From Pseudothioglobus sp905182815 (GTDB lineage: Bacteria; Pseudomonadota; Gammaproteobacteria; PS1; Pseudothioglobaceae): DNA of 64,000 nt. Below are positions 16,434-25,456 of this stretch, one piece after another. Positions within the stretch are counted from its first letter, which is position 1, and every line of letters starts with the position of its first letter. The position numbers and the translations under genes are program-made. A model generated the notes under the pieces. The model saw nothing but the letters and a program-made list of their open reading frames with translations, ran no database searches and was not told where the DNA came from. The DNA lies in assembly GCF_048087625.1 (NCBI RefSeq), contig NZ_CP159805.1:930001-994000 (forward strand), given 5' to 3'.

Positions 16434-17570
16434 ATGTCTTATAGTATTTTTAATCAAGAAATAAATGACACCTTAAAAGAGCCAATGTTCTTTGGGGATT
16501 CTGTTAATGTCGCCCGATTTGATCAACAAAAATTTGAAATATTTGAAAAGCTAACTGAAAAACAACTTTCTTTCTTTTGGCGCCCTGAAGAAATAGATGT
16601 CTCAAAGGATAAAATTGACTTTAGTAAGTTATTGCCCAATGAAAAACACATTTTTATTTCCAATCTTCAGTACCAAATCTTGCTAGATTCGGTTCAAGGA
16701 CGCTCACCTAATATAGCCTTCTTGCCAATTGTCTCACTGCCCGAGCTAGAGAATTGGATTGAAACCTGGGCATTCTCTGAAACGATTCATTCTCGCTCTT
16801 ATACTCATATTATTAGAGCAATTATGAATGAACCTGGTGTTGTTTTTGATGAAATAATGAAGACAGACGAAATTATCCAGAGAGCAACCAGTGTCTCTAA
16901 GTACTATGACAAGTTAATTAAGCATACTCAAGCTTACTTACTTCATGGTGAGGGTGAGCACCTAATTAATGGCGAGTCAATTAATATCAACTTATACTCA
17001 CTTAAACGCCTAGTTTATTTAACTATTATGTCAGTTAATATTTTAGAAGCGATTCGTTTTTATGTAAGTTTTGCGTGCTCTTTTGCTTTTGCAGAAAGAA
17101 AGGTAATGGAGGGTAATGCTAAAATTATCAAACTAATTGCCCGTGATGAAGCGCTTCATCTTACTGGAACTCAGCATATGTTAAATTTAATGCGTGACGG
17201 TAAAGATGATCCAGATATGCAAGCAATTGCTATTGAGTGCGAAGCAGAAGTCATTGAGATGTTTAAAGATGGCGCAAACCAAGAAAAAGAGTGGGCAGAA
17301 TACTTATTTCGTGATGGCTCAATGATTGGTCTTAATGCCGAAATCCTTAAACAATATCTTGAATATATTACTAATAATCGTATGGCAGCATTAAATATGC
17401 AGCCTATCTTTGAGCAAACAACGAACCCCCTTCCATGGCTCAACCATTGGTTAGATTCAGACAATGTTCAAGTTGCTCCTCAAGAAACTGAAATTACCTC
17501 ATATTTGGTTAGTGCTATTGACAACACAATTGATGCAGAAGATCAAGATTTTGATGATTTTAAGCTCTAA
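16434..17570 (+). CDS. nrdB: Ribonucleoside-diphosphate reductase class Ia, beta subunit
   Basis: Radical-generating subunit with a di-iron tyrosyl cofactor. 378 residues. The E. coli ligand set maps with an offset of one: Asp85, Glu116, His119 and radical Tyr123 (SETIHSRSYTHI), plus the second iron motif ARDEALHLTGTQH. The C-terminal acidic tail (DQDFDDFKL) docks onto NrdA. It follows nrdA by 9 bases and precedes the ferredoxin gene by 14 bases, an arrangement identical to nrdAB-yfaE of enterics. Confidence 0.97.
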   Translation: MSYSIFNQEINDTLKEPMFFGDSVNVARFDQQKFEIFEKLTEKQLSFFWRPEEIDVSKDKIDFSKLLPNEKHIFISNLQYQILLDSVQGRSPNIAFLPIVSLPELENWIETWAFSETIHSRSYTHIIRAIMNEPGVVFDEIMKTDEIIQRATSVSKYYDKLIKHTQAYLLHGEGEHLINGESININLYSLKRLVYLTIMSVNILEAIRFYVSFACSFAFAERKVMEGNAKIIKLIARDEALHLTGTQHMLNLMRDGKDDPDMQAIAIECEAEVIEMFKDGANQEKEWAEYLFRDGSMIGLNAEILKQYLEYITNNRMAALNMQPIFEQTTNPLPWLNHWLDSDNVQVAPQETEITSYLVSAIDNTIDAEDQDFDDFKL

Positions 17571-17584
17571 ATGTTACCCATTAA

Positions 17585-17848
17585 ATGTTTAAAATTGATG
17601 TTGATAATATAAATGGAAAAACAGAGTCACTCTATGTATATGGTGATGAATCAATATTAACTGAGCTTGAAACTAACAACGTTTTAATAAATTTTAATTG
17701 CAGACAAGGTCACTGCGGAAGCTGCATATTAAGACTTGTAAAGGGTGATGTCATTCATAAAGACTGCCTTGTTCCATTATCCCCAGGAGAAATCCTTGCA
17801 TGTCGATCAAGACCAATAACTGATATAAAAATTACCTCTAAATCTTAA
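17585..17848 (+). CDS. yfaE: [2Fe-2S] ferredoxin YfaE, NrdB cofactor maintenance
   Basis: 87-residue plant-type ferredoxin with the cluster motif CRQGHCGSCILRL and the distal Cys in LACRSRP. YfaE reduces the met form of NrdB so that the diferric tyrosyl radical can be rebuilt. Its place directly after nrdB supports that role. Its stop codon overlaps, on the other strand, the stop of selU (17845-17848). Confidence 0.92.
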   Translation: MFKIDVDNINGKTESLYVYGDESILTELETNNVLINFNCRQGHCGSCILRLVKGDVIHKDCLVPLSPGEILACRSRPITDIKITSKS

Positions 17849-18933
17849 CTTTCTTTAAGATAACTAGAGACTTCTTCATAATTGCCTCGAAAAATGATTC
17901 TTTGTTTTTTCTGTTCAATTTGATAGTTATACATTGGGTCATAGTAATCAACTAAAAGCGACTCAATAAGAGGTAAATAGTCATTTAAATCTTCATTTAT
18001 TTGATGATTAATTAGCGCTAAATTTAATTGCTTCAAAAGAATTTTATATCTATCTCCACCTAATCTTTTTTGAATTTTGGAGAGAGAATTTAGCCAATAA
18101 TTTGAATACAGCTCAAAACCAAAATCACCATGTAAAGCTATAAATTTTTGAGCCATATCAATGACATAAGATTTTAAACTAATACTTAATCTCTCTTCAA
18201 GACTTGCATTTAAGATAATAATATCAGACTGACGTGCTTTAATTTTTATAGCATCTGGCATGTGTATCATGCCAATATTATTACCCTCATCTTCTATTAA
18301 AAATACATTATAAATTTCCTTCTTAATTAACTCTACAGTCAGCTGGTTTTCAAAGTCAATTTGTCTGGGCTGCGGAGTTACGTCATTACCAAAAGCAGAG
18401 CCCCTATGATTCGCAAATCCTTCAAGGTCTATACTGTTATCAAGCTCATTTAATAACAATGTTTTACCACAACCCGTTTGGCCTCCTAAAACTAAGAGCT
18501 TCTTTTCATTTATAATTCGACTCATCTCATCCGTAAGAAATGACCTGATCGCTTTATAGCCTCCTTTTATTCGAGGAAATGAAATTCCTGATTGTTCATA
18601 AATCCACTCTTGAGCTATTTTAGAGCGCAATCCCCCTCTAAAACAAAAAAGTGCACCTGTTGGATGTTTATTAGCAAAATCAAGCCAATTGCCTATTCTT
18701 TGATCTTTTAATGACCCTTTTACAAGCTCATGTCCGAGTTTAATTGCAGACTCTTGGCCTTTATCTTTATAGCAAATACCAATTTGATGTCTTTCTTCAT
18801 TAGTCATCAGAGGAAGATTTAAAGCGCCTGGAAAAGACCCCTCAGCAAATTCAATGGGGGCTCTGATGTCGAGTAAGGGCTTGTTATCTTTAAAAATTTG
18901 CGAAAAATTATTAATTACTTCGAGGCTGCTCAT
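17845..18933 (-). CDS. selU: tRNA 2-selenouridine synthase MnmH/SelU
   Basis: Replaces sulfur by selenium in 2-thiouridine at the wobble position of Lys, Glu and Gln tRNAs, using selenophosphate. 362 residues. The N-terminal rhodanese domain holds the catalytic Cys97 (LFCFRGGLRS), the same number as in E. coli, and a P-loop domain follows (GGQTGCGKT, about 150-158). Its start overlaps the end of selD by 4 bases, so donor synthesis and use are coupled. It converges with yfaE, sharing four bases. Confidence 0.94.
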   Translation of the reverse strand: MSSLEVINNFSQIFKDNKPLLDIRAPIEFAEGSFPGALNLPLMTNEERHQIGICYKDKGQESAIKLGHELVKGSLKDQRIGNWLDFANKHPTGALFCFRGGLRSKIAQEWIYEQSGISFPRIKGGYKAIRSFLTDEMSRIINEKKLLVLGGQTGCGKTLLLNELDNSIDLEGFANHRGSAFGNDVTPQPRQIDFENQLTVELIKKEIYNVFLIEDEGNNIGMIHMPDAIKIKARQSDIIILNASLEERLSISLKSYVIDMAQKFIALHGDFGFELYSNYWLNSLSKIQKRLGGDRYKILLKQLNLALINHQINEDLNDYLPLIESLLVDYYDPMYNYQIEQKKQRIIFRGNYEEVSSYLKES

Positions 18934-19979
18934 CTTAAGAAAATAGATTCAGAATTAACACTTGTTTTAATAATTTTTCCTATTGGATTAATATTCATAT
19001 TGTTAGAAGCTAGTAGCTTATTAAATTCTGACATGGCTTCTTTTGAAACTGTAATCAATAGACCTCCACTGGTTTGCGGGTCACAAATAATTGATTTCTC
19101 CAAATCAGAGAGTTTACAAATAGATTCTCCATAACTATCAAAATTTCTCTCAGTGCCTCCTGGAACGCATCCCCCATCAATATATTTTAAAATATTTGGT
19201 AATAATGGTAATTTATCAAAATATATTTCTGCAGAAACATTACTGCCTCTGCAAACCTCTAGCAAATGCCCTGCTAAACCAAAACCAGTAACATCAGTCA
19301 CTGCATTAACACCTGAAATTTTAGCTACTTTAGAGCCAATGTCATTTAGTGCGCACATTTGCTTTACAGCCATAATGTGATCATCTGAGCTTACTACTTT
19401 CTTTTTTTGCGCCGTTGATAAAACTCCAATTCCTAGAGGTTTTGTTAAAAAAATAGTATCACCAGCTTGTGCACTTGTATTTTTTTTAAGCTTATCAATA
19501 TCAACAATTCCAGAAACAGAGAGGCCAAATATTGGTTCAGGAGAGTCAATACTATGACCACCTGCCAATGTAATTCCCGCGCGGCTACAAATTTCACGGC
19601 CACCTTCTATGACCCTTGCACCAATATCTGCAGAGAGTTTATTAATAGGCCAGCCAAATATTGCTATTGCCATTAGTGGCCTACCACCCATTGCATAGAC
19701 ATCACTTAAAGCATTGCTTCCAGCAATCATTCCAAAGTCAAAAGGATCATCTACAATTGGCATAAAAAAGTCTGTGGTACTAATAAGCGCCCTTCCATCA
19801 CCTAAGTCATAGACTGCAGCATCATCACTCGACTCATTACCTACTAATAAGCCTGGATCTACAAAGCTACTAATATTTGTACCTATAATTTCTTTAAGAA
19901 GCTTAGGTGAAATTTTACAGCCACAACCAGCGCCATGACTGAATTCAGTAAGCCTAACTGAAGATGAATTAGTTTTCAT
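18930..19979 (-). CDS. selD: Selenophosphate synthetase
   Basis: Makes selenophosphate from selenide and ATP. 349 residues. The flexible N-terminal active site is present as SHGAGCGCK with Cys19 and Lys22 equivalent to E. coli Cys17 and Lys20; it is the Cys form, not the selenocysteine form. Metal-binding acidic motifs include SSDDAAVYD and TDVTGFGLAGH. It overlaps the dUTPase gene upstream and selU downstream by 4 bases each. Together with selU it demonstrates the selenouridine trait; selA/selB for selenocysteine are not in the window. Confidence 0.95.
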   Translation of the reverse strand: MKTNSSSVRLTEFSHGAGCGCKISPKLLKEIIGTNISSFVDPGLLVGNESSDDAAVYDLGDGRALISTTDFFMPIVDDPFDFGMIAGSNALSDVYAMGGRPLMAIAIFGWPINKLSADIGARVIEGGREICSRAGITLAGGHSIDSPEPIFGLSVSGIVDIDKLKKNTSAQAGDTIFLTKPLGIGVLSTAQKKKVVSSDDHIMAVKQMCALNDIGSKVAKISGVNAVTDVTGFGLAGHLLEVCRGSNVSAEIYFDKLPLLPNILKYIDGGCVPGGTERNFDSYGESICKLSDLEKSIICDPQTSGGLLITVSKEAMSEFNKLLASNNMNINPIGKIIKTSVNSESIFLR

Positions 19980-20635
19980 ATTTGTTTGATTAAAGAATAT
20001 TTTGAATCTAACTTTTTATAAAGATCAGACGGCGTAATTGATGGGTTTGAATCCATAATTTCAAATGCAACAACATTATCTTCAACACCATCCCAATTTT
20101 TTATATATGAACCATCTTTGTAGCCATTTTGCTGCCTAAAAGTATTCAGTTGATTTTTAACAACATAACGCTTGTATAAATTCTCAATATCAATATCTAA
20201 ATGGGAAATTATTGTAAAAAATAAGTCGGTAATCTTACGGATATTATTAGTCTCTGACTGAATACTTGAAGCCACAGATAAGCTCAACATTTCTTCTAAA
20301 GAGTCAACCAAAATATCAACATCAAAACTACCCTTAGGCTCAAGCATTAAAAATTTGTTTGCATACTCTTGATCACTAATACGTATAGATTCAGACATTA
20401 CAAAATGCCAAATATCAACTAACTCGACTCTAATATTGTCCCAGTCTGGCTGGTCATCAATATTTTTCCAGTGTTTCCAATTAAAAGAGTCAATTGCCTC
20501 TGCTACCTCCATATAAATTCCTCGATACCATGAAATTTCTCTATTCTCTCGAGTAACCCCAGTTAGCCATATCTCACCATTTGTCTCATCATTTAATTGC
20601 TTTTGAAGGGTAAACATTTGTTCAATTTGATTCAT
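19976..20635 (-). CDS. Dimeric all-alpha dUTPase (dUTPase 2 family)
   Basis: Hydrolyses dUTP (and dUDP) to dUMP, keeping uracil out of DNA. The 219-residue all-helical protein belongs to the MazG-like superfamily: metal-binding EVAEAIDSFNWKHWK and VELVDIWHF motifs, and a C-terminal NGYKDGSYIKNWDG segment seen in Campylobacter/trypanosomatid-type dimeric dUTPases. The trimeric beta-type dut is not seen in this window. First gene of the dUTPase-selD-selU unit, with its stop overlapping selD by 4 bases. Confidence 0.85.
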   Translation of the reverse strand: MNQIEQMFTLQKQLNDETNGEIWLTGVTRENREISWYRGIYMEVAEAIDSFNWKHWKNIDDQPDWDNIRVELVDIWHFVMSESIRISDQEYANKFLMLEPKGSFDVDILVDSLEEMLSLSVASSIQSETNNIRKITDLFFTIISHLDIDIENLYKRYVVKNQLNTFRQQNGYKDGSYIKNWDGVEDNVVAFEIMDSNPSITPSDLYKKLDSKYSLIKQI

Positions 20636-20702
20636 AATTTTTGCTGTATTAAGGAATAAATAAATTATAGATAGTTAATTACTAATAACTTGGAATAAGT
20701 CC

Positions 20703-21020
20703 CTAATATCTATCAACTGAAGGGTCAATTTCTCTAGACCATGCATCAATTCCACCTTGAAGATTTATTAGAGATTGAAAGTCTTTCGAAATCAGAAAGT
20801 TTGCAACCTGCATTGATCTCATTCCATGATGACAATAAACTGCAATAGTGTCATCAGGATTAAGATCAGAAAATGACTCAGCAATAGTACTCATGGGGCA
20901 GTGAATTGCTCCCTCAATCTTGCACAAATCCAACTCCCATTTTTCTCTAACATCAATAAGAACAGTGTCATTATTACTCAGATAATTTTGAAATTCTTTG
21001 GGATTTAAGTCATCTATCAT
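20703..21020 (-). CDS. Single-domain rhodanese-like sulfurtransferase
   Basis: About 105 residues, cytoplasmic, with the rhodanese fold: VLIDVREKWEL and the active-site loop YCHHGMRSM with catalytic Cys, then LQGGIDAWSREIDPS. This GlpE/PspE-like type moves sulfane sulfur between proteins; the partner is unknown. I chose the ATG at 21020 because a GAGG box lies six bases upstream and the 17 extra residues from 21071 look like untranslated leader. It is divergent from ybeD with a 70-base gap. Confidence 0.85.
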   Translation of the reverse strand: MIDDLNPKEFQNYLSNNDTVLIDVREKWELDLCKIEGAIHCPMSTIAESFSDLNPDDTIAVYCHHGMRSMQVANFLISKDFQSLINLQGGIDAWSREIDPSVDRY

Positions 21021-21090
21021 TTCAAGCCTCTTGTTATTTTTAATATTAGAATTATATTTTATTCTTAACAATTAAGTACGAGTAACTTTA

Positions 21091-21378
21091 ATGGGTAAAA
21101 TTTCATTTGTGAGTAAAAATAATGATGATATTTTTAAATTCCCCTGTGACTACCCTATTAAGATTTTTGGGTTAAATCAGCCTGACCTAAAGCAAACTAT
21201 TTGCGCTATAGTTGAAAGCCATATCGGACAGCTTCATGACAATCAAATTACTACCAAAAAAAGCTCTAAGGGGAAATATGTTTCAATAACTGTAAGGATT
21301 ATTGCAACAAGTAGAAAGCAACTTGATGCTATCAATCATGAATTACAAGCTTCCCCTTTGGTTTCCTATCTTTTATAA
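21091..21378 (+). CDS. ybeD: DUF493 family protein YbeD
   Basis: 95-residue small alpha/beta protein of the DUF493/YbeD family (FKFPCDYPIKIFGL, SSKGKYVSITVRI, LQASPLVSYLL). E. coli YbeD lies next to lipB, and the same linkage holds here (6 bases to lipB), pointing to a role connected with lipoate metabolism, perhaps as an ACT-like regulatory fold. The biochemical function is not known to me. Confidence 0.9.
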   Translation: MGKISFVSKNNDDIFKFPCDYPIKIFGLNQPDLKQTICAIVESHIGQLHDNQITTKKSSKGKYVSITVRIIATSRKQLDAINHELQASPLVSYLL

Positions 21379-21384
21379 AATCTG

Positions 21385-21996
21385 ATGTTTGAAATACGAG
21401 ATAAAGGTTTTACAGATTACATCCAAACATGGGATGAAATGAAATCTTTTACCGAATCTAGGAATATCGAAACTCCCGATGAATTATGGCTACTAGAACA
21501 TAATAGCGTATTCACTCAAGGATTGTCTGGAAAACCAGAGCATCTTCTCAAAGAAACTGAGATACTAGTAGTGCAGTCTGATAGAGGCGGTCAAATAACC
21601 TATCACGGTCCTGGTCAATTAATAATTTACTGCCTAATTGACATCAAGAGACTAGGAATTGGAATTAAAAAAATGGTATCTCTTATTGAACAATCGATAA
21701 TAGACTTATTAGCTGATTATTCCATTGAGGCTCATAAAGTTTCAGGAGCACCTGGAGTTTATGTTGATGGCTCAAAAATTGCAGCACTAGGCCTCAAAGT
21801 TAAACAAGGTAGAACTTATCACGGCTTAAGCCTAAATATTGATATGGATCTCGCGCCTTATAAGCTAATTAACCCTTGCGGTTATAGTGATTTAAATGTT
21901 ACCCAAATGTCCAATCTAACGGATAATGCACTCAATATTTACGACATCAAACTAAACTTATCTAATTATCTAAAGAACTATGTCACAAGAACTTGA
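21385..21996 (+). CDS. lipB: Octanoyltransferase LipB
   Basis: Transfers octanoate from octanoyl-ACP to apo lipoyl domains, first step of lipoate synthesis. 203 residues. The catalytic dyad is Lys131 (GSKIAALGLK) and Cys165 (INPCGYSDL), with the substrate motif RGGQITYHGPGQL. It overlaps lipA by 17 bases. Order ybeD-lipB-lipA is as in E. coli, without the intervening regulator. Confidence 0.96.
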   Translation: MFEIRDKGFTDYIQTWDEMKSFTESRNIETPDELWLLEHNSVFTQGLSGKPEHLLKETEILVVQSDRGGQITYHGPGQLIIYCLIDIKRLGIGIKKMVSLIEQSIIDLLADYSIEAHKVSGAPGVYVDGSKIAALGLKVKQGRTYHGLSLNIDMDLAPYKLINPCGYSDLNVTQMSNLTDNALNIYDIKLNLSNYLKNYVTRT

Positions 21997-22927
21997 AATT
22001 AAAGCACTTAAAGGTGAATCTAAAATTAGCAGACTTAAGATTAAGCCCGATTCCGAGAGAAAGCCATTAAAAAAACCAAGCTGGATAAGAATCAGGCACT
22101 CGGGCTCCAAAAAAGTTAATGAACTTAAAAAAACATTACGGAGTCAAGAGTTATTTACAGTTTGTGAGGAGGCTCAATGTCCCAACCTTAGTGAATGCTT
22201 TAACCATGGCACCGCTACATTTATGATTATGGGTCAAATATGTACTAGAAGATGCCCTTTTTGTGATGTTGCTCATGGGAGGCCAAAAGCTTTAGATACA
22301 AATGAGCCGCTTCATTTAGCCGAAACTATTTCTAAAATGTCACTAAAGTATGTTGTTATTACCTCGGTTGATCGAGATGACTTAAGGGATGGAGGTGCTG
22401 GTCACTTCAAAGAGTGTATAGATGCTATTAGAAGTAAAACTCCTCAAGTAAAAATTGAAATTTTAACGCCTGATTTTAGAGGAAGGGTTGAAAAAGCTCT
22501 GGATATTTTCACAGACTGTCCGCCTGATGTTTTTAATCATAACTTGGAAACGGTGCCCAGCCTTTATCCCAAAGTCCGTCCTGGCTCAGACTATGAACAG
22601 TCACTCGACCTCCTTAAAAGCTTTAAAGAAAAACATCCTTATGTTAAAACAAAATCAGGCCTTATGCTTGGTGTAGGTGAAACTGAAAGGCAAGTGATTG
22701 ATGTTCTAATGGACCTAAGATCTCATGATGTTGATATGTTAACGTTAGGTCAATATCTTCAGCCAAGCAAGCACCACCTTGCAGTTGAGGAATATATTAC
22801 GCCTGAACAGTTTAAAAAATATAAAAAAATAGCAGATGACCTTGGCTTTAATCAAGTTGCAAGCGGCCCTATGGTTAGGTCCTCTTACCACGCAGACCTT
22901 CAAGCAAAAGGCGAGCTTGTTTCATAA
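21980..22927 (+). CDS. lipA: Lipoyl synthase LipA (radical SAM)
   Basis: Inserts two sulfur atoms into the octanoyl chain on lipoyl domains of 2-oxoacid dehydrogenases and the glycine cleavage system. 315 residues. The auxiliary cluster uses Cys62, Cys67 and Cys73 (CEEAQCPNLSEC), and the radical SAM cluster uses Cys88, Cys92 and Cys95 (CTRRCPFC); the C-terminal RSSYHA supplies the final Ser ligand. The ATG at 21980 lies within the end of lipB (17-base overlap). Confidence 0.97.
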   Translation: MSQELEIKALKGESKISRLKIKPDSERKPLKKPSWIRIRHSGSKKVNELKKTLRSQELFTVCEEAQCPNLSECFNHGTATFMIMGQICTRRCPFCDVAHGRPKALDTNEPLHLAETISKMSLKYVVITSVDRDDLRDGGAGHFKECIDAIRSKTPQVKIEILTPDFRGRVEKALDIFTDCPPDVFNHNLETVPSLYPKVRPGSDYEQSLDLLKSFKEKHPYVKTKSGLMLGVGETERQVIDVLMDLRSHDVDMLTLGQYLQPSKHHLAVEEYITPEQFKKYKKIADDLGFNQVASGPMVRSSYHADLQAKGELVS

Positions 22928-22999
22928 AAACTTGTAAATTTAAGCACTCATTCATTGATTCTTATAACTATTTAATTTGATAAAAAGTATAATAATAAT

Positions 23000-23383
23000 A
23001 TGATTAAAACATTCTTTATAGCTCTAGCATTTTTCTGCATCATTGATGTGTTCTGGATATATTTTATTGCAACGCCAATGTACAAACAAGAGGTTGCATC
23101 TCTTATGGAGCTTAAAGTTGCTCCTGCAATCATGTTTTATATAATCTTCTTATTAGGCTTAATTTTCTTTGTTATTAATCCCAATCTTAGTAATACACTT
23201 TTAAATGTTTTTATGATTGGTGCTTTTTATGGGCTAGTAACTTATGGAACTTACGATCTTACTGTTTACGCAACTATGAATATCTTTAGCCTCAAACTAG
23301 TGGTCGCAGATATTCTATGGGGAATGATTCTATCTGGCTCAGTAGCAACCCTTACTGTATTTACTTCAGCTAAATTAAACTAG
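23000..23383 (+). CDS. DUF2177 family membrane protein
   Basis: 127-residue integral membrane protein with four predicted helices; helix 1 begins FFIALAFFCIIDVFWIYFIA and the conserved YGLVTYGTYDLTVYAT segment marks the DUF2177 family. No function is known to me. It is 7 bases upstream of pdxA, so probably co-transcribed with it, and 72 bases downstream of lipA. Confidence 0.85.
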   Translation: MIKTFFIALAFFCIIDVFWIYFIATPMYKQEVASLMELKVAPAIMFYIIFLLGLIFFVINPNLSNTLLNVFMIGAFYGLVTYGTYDLTVYATMNIFSLKLVVADILWGMILSGSVATLTVFTSAKLN

Positions 23384-23390
23384 CTTAATT

Positions 23391-24353
23391 ATGTCTATTG
23401 CATTTACTTCTGGCGAGCCCTCTGGAATTGGTCCTGATATAGCTCTCATATACGCTCAAAAAGAAAGGAATGAAGATCTCCTGGTTTATGGTGACCCTGA
23501 TGTATTAATCAATCGAGCAAAACTTCTTAATTTACCTATCTCCTTGAAGGAACATAAAACAAGAAAAGCAAATGAATTAAGTATTTATCCAATAAAAACA
23601 AAGTCAAGAGTTGAGCCAGGGAAGTTAAACCCTGATAATTCAGATTACGTACTATCTTTGATTAGGCTTGCAACTAATGATTGTGTTAATAAGAATTGTG
23701 GCGGCATGTTGACTGGCCCTATCAATAAGGCTGTCATTAATCAATCGGGAATTGAGTTTATTGGTCACACTGAGTATCTTGCTGACTTAACTCAAACCCC
23801 TAAAACTGTAATGCTTCTTGCAACAGATCAACTTAAAGTTGCCTTTGCTACTACTCATCTTGCCTTAAAAGACGTATCTAAAAATATTACAACAGAATCT
23901 CTTATAAAGGTTATTACCATAATTAATAATGATTTTAAATACTTAGGAGTCGAAGACCCGTCAATTCTTGTATGCGGTCTTAACCCACATGCAGGTGAAA
24001 ATGGATATCTTGGGGATGAAGAGTTAATAACTATCATTCCTGCTTTAAAATCACTTAAGAAGAGTGGTATTAATCTAATTGGACCAGTTCCAGCAGATAC
24101 TGCCTTTACTCCAGACTCATTAAAAAATATTGATGTAGTTTTAGCAATGTATCATGATCAGGGTTTGCCTGTATTAAAAGCAAAAGGTTTTAAAAATGCA
24201 GCTAATATAACTTTAGGTCTCCCTTTTATTCGTACTTCTGTTGATCACGGCACCGCTTTAGATTTAGCAGGTACTGGTAATATTAGTCTAGGTAGCTTTA
24301 ATACAGCTCTATCCTACTTTAAGACTTTAACTAATAATGCGACACCAGCCTAG
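23391..24353 (+). CDS. pdxA: 4-hydroxythreonine-4-phosphate dehydrogenase PdxA
   Basis: NAD(P)-dependent dehydrogenase of the DXP-dependent pyridoxal phosphate pathway. 320 residues, slightly short for the family (about 329) but complete. The metal-binding histidines are in GHTEYLADLT, AMYHDQGLPVLK and SVDHGTALDLAG. It overlaps rsmA by 17 bases. The pdxA-rsmA-apaG-apaH order is the classical enterobacterial surA-pdxA-ksgA-apaGH arrangement without surA. Confidence 0.95.
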   Translation: MSIAFTSGEPSGIGPDIALIYAQKERNEDLLVYGDPDVLINRAKLLNLPISLKEHKTRKANELSIYPIKTKSRVEPGKLNPDNSDYVLSLIRLATNDCVNKNCGGMLTGPINKAVINQSGIEFIGHTEYLADLTQTPKTVMLLATDQLKVAFATTHLALKDVSKNITTESLIKVITIINNDFKYLGVEDPSILVCGLNPHAGENGYLGDEELITIIPALKSLKKSGINLIGPVPADTAFTPDSLKNIDVVLAMYHDQGLPVLKAKGFKNAANITLGLPFIRTSVDHGTALDLAGTGNISLGSFNTALSYFKTLTNNATPA

Positions 24354-25092
24354 AAAAAGATTTGGACAAAACTTTTTAGTTGATTATCAAATTATCAACC
24401 AAATTATTTCAACAATATCTCCAAAAAATGATGACAGTATTGTAGAAATTGGCCCGGGAAAAGGAGCGATTACTTTTCCATTACTTGAACATTTAGATCA
24501 TCTAAGTGTTATTGAAATTGATCGAGATTTAGTTTCTATGCTTGAATTAGAGGGACAAGAAAAACTAACCATCTTCCAGTCAGATGCATTAACATTTGAT
24601 TTCAGTCAAATTCCTAATAAAATTAGGGTGATTGGAAATCTCCCATATAATATCTCTTCCCCTTTATTGTTTCATCTTCTTGACTATAGAGATCAAATTG
24701 TCGATATGACTTTTATGCTTCAAAAAGAAGTGGTTGATAGAATAGTTGCTCCTCCAGGAAATAAGACTTATGGACGTCTTAGCGTTATGATGCAAGCTTT
24801 TTATGAAGTTGAGTTAATGTTTATTGTTCCAAAAGAATCTTTCGAGCCTCAGCCAAAAATTGAATCTGCTATACTTTATCTGAAAACTAAAGAGCGGCCA
24901 CTAGTTAAAAACTCAAAACCCTTAGAGGAAATAGTAAAACTTGCCTTCTCTCAGCGAAGAAAAACACTAAAAAACTGTTTAAAATCTGTATTAAATCAAT
25001 CACAAACTGAAATTGACTTATCACAAAGAGCTGAAATGCTTAGCACTGAAAACTTTGCAACCTTAATGAAAGACTATGAAAAACAAAATTGA
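24337..25092 (+). CDS. rsmA: 16S rRNA (adenine1518/1519-N6)-dimethyltransferase RsmA (KsgA)
   Basis: Dimethylates two adjacent adenosines in helix 45 of 16S rRNA late in 30S assembly. 251 residues with N-terminal KRFGQNFLVD, SAM-binding VEIGPGKGAIT and the catalytic motif IGNLPYNISSPL (NLPY). Overlaps pdxA by 17 bases upstream and apaG by 17 bases downstream. Confidence 0.96.
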   Translation: MRHQPRKRFGQNFLVDYQIINQIISTISPKNDDSIVEIGPGKGAITFPLLEHLDHLSVIEIDRDLVSMLELEGQEKLTIFQSDALTFDFSQIPNKIRVIGNLPYNISSPLLFHLLDYRDQIVDMTFMLQKEVVDRIVAPPGNKTYGRLSVMMQAFYEVELMFIVPKESFEPQPKIESAILYLKTKERPLVKNSKPLEEIVKLAFSQRRKTLKNCLKSVLNQSQTEIDLSQRAEMLSTENFATLMKDYEKQN

Positions 25093-25447
25093 AATAAATG
25101 TAGAGGTAACTTACCTACCAGAGCAATCAAATCTAGTGAATAGTCAATATGCTTATGCTTACACCATTACCATTAAGAATAACGGAGAAACTGGAGTACA
25201 ACTAAGAACAAGACGCTGGCTAATACAAGATGAATTTGGAGAAACTGAAGAGGTTATTGGTGAAGGTGTAATTGGGCAACAACCCCACCTTTCTCCTGGT
25301 GAAAGCTTTAAGTACAGCTCTGGTGCAGTAATTAGTACTGAAACGGGAACCATGAAAGGCTCTTATGGGATGATTAGTGATCAAGGACAAAGATTTGACG
25401 CGGTCATTCCAGAGTTTACATTAAGTGAACCTTATACTCTTCATTAG
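25076..25447 (+). CDS. apaG: ApaG (Co/Mg efflux-associated FN3-like protein)
   Basis: 123-residue all-beta protein of the ApaG family, recognised by YAYTITIKNNGETGVQLRTR, GEGVIGQQPHLSPGE and GTMKGSYGMI. Bacterial ApaG binds pyrophosphate-type ligands, but its physiological role is uncertain. The start lies within rsmA (17-base overlap) and apaH follows after 9 bases. Confidence 0.93.
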   Translation: MKNKIEINVEVTYLPEQSNLVNSQYAYAYTITIKNNGETGVQLRTRRWLIQDEFGETEEVIGEGVIGQQPHLSPGESFKYSSGAVISTETGTMKGSYGMISDQGQRFDAVIPEFTLSEPYTLH

Positions 25448-25456
25448 GCAAAGCAC

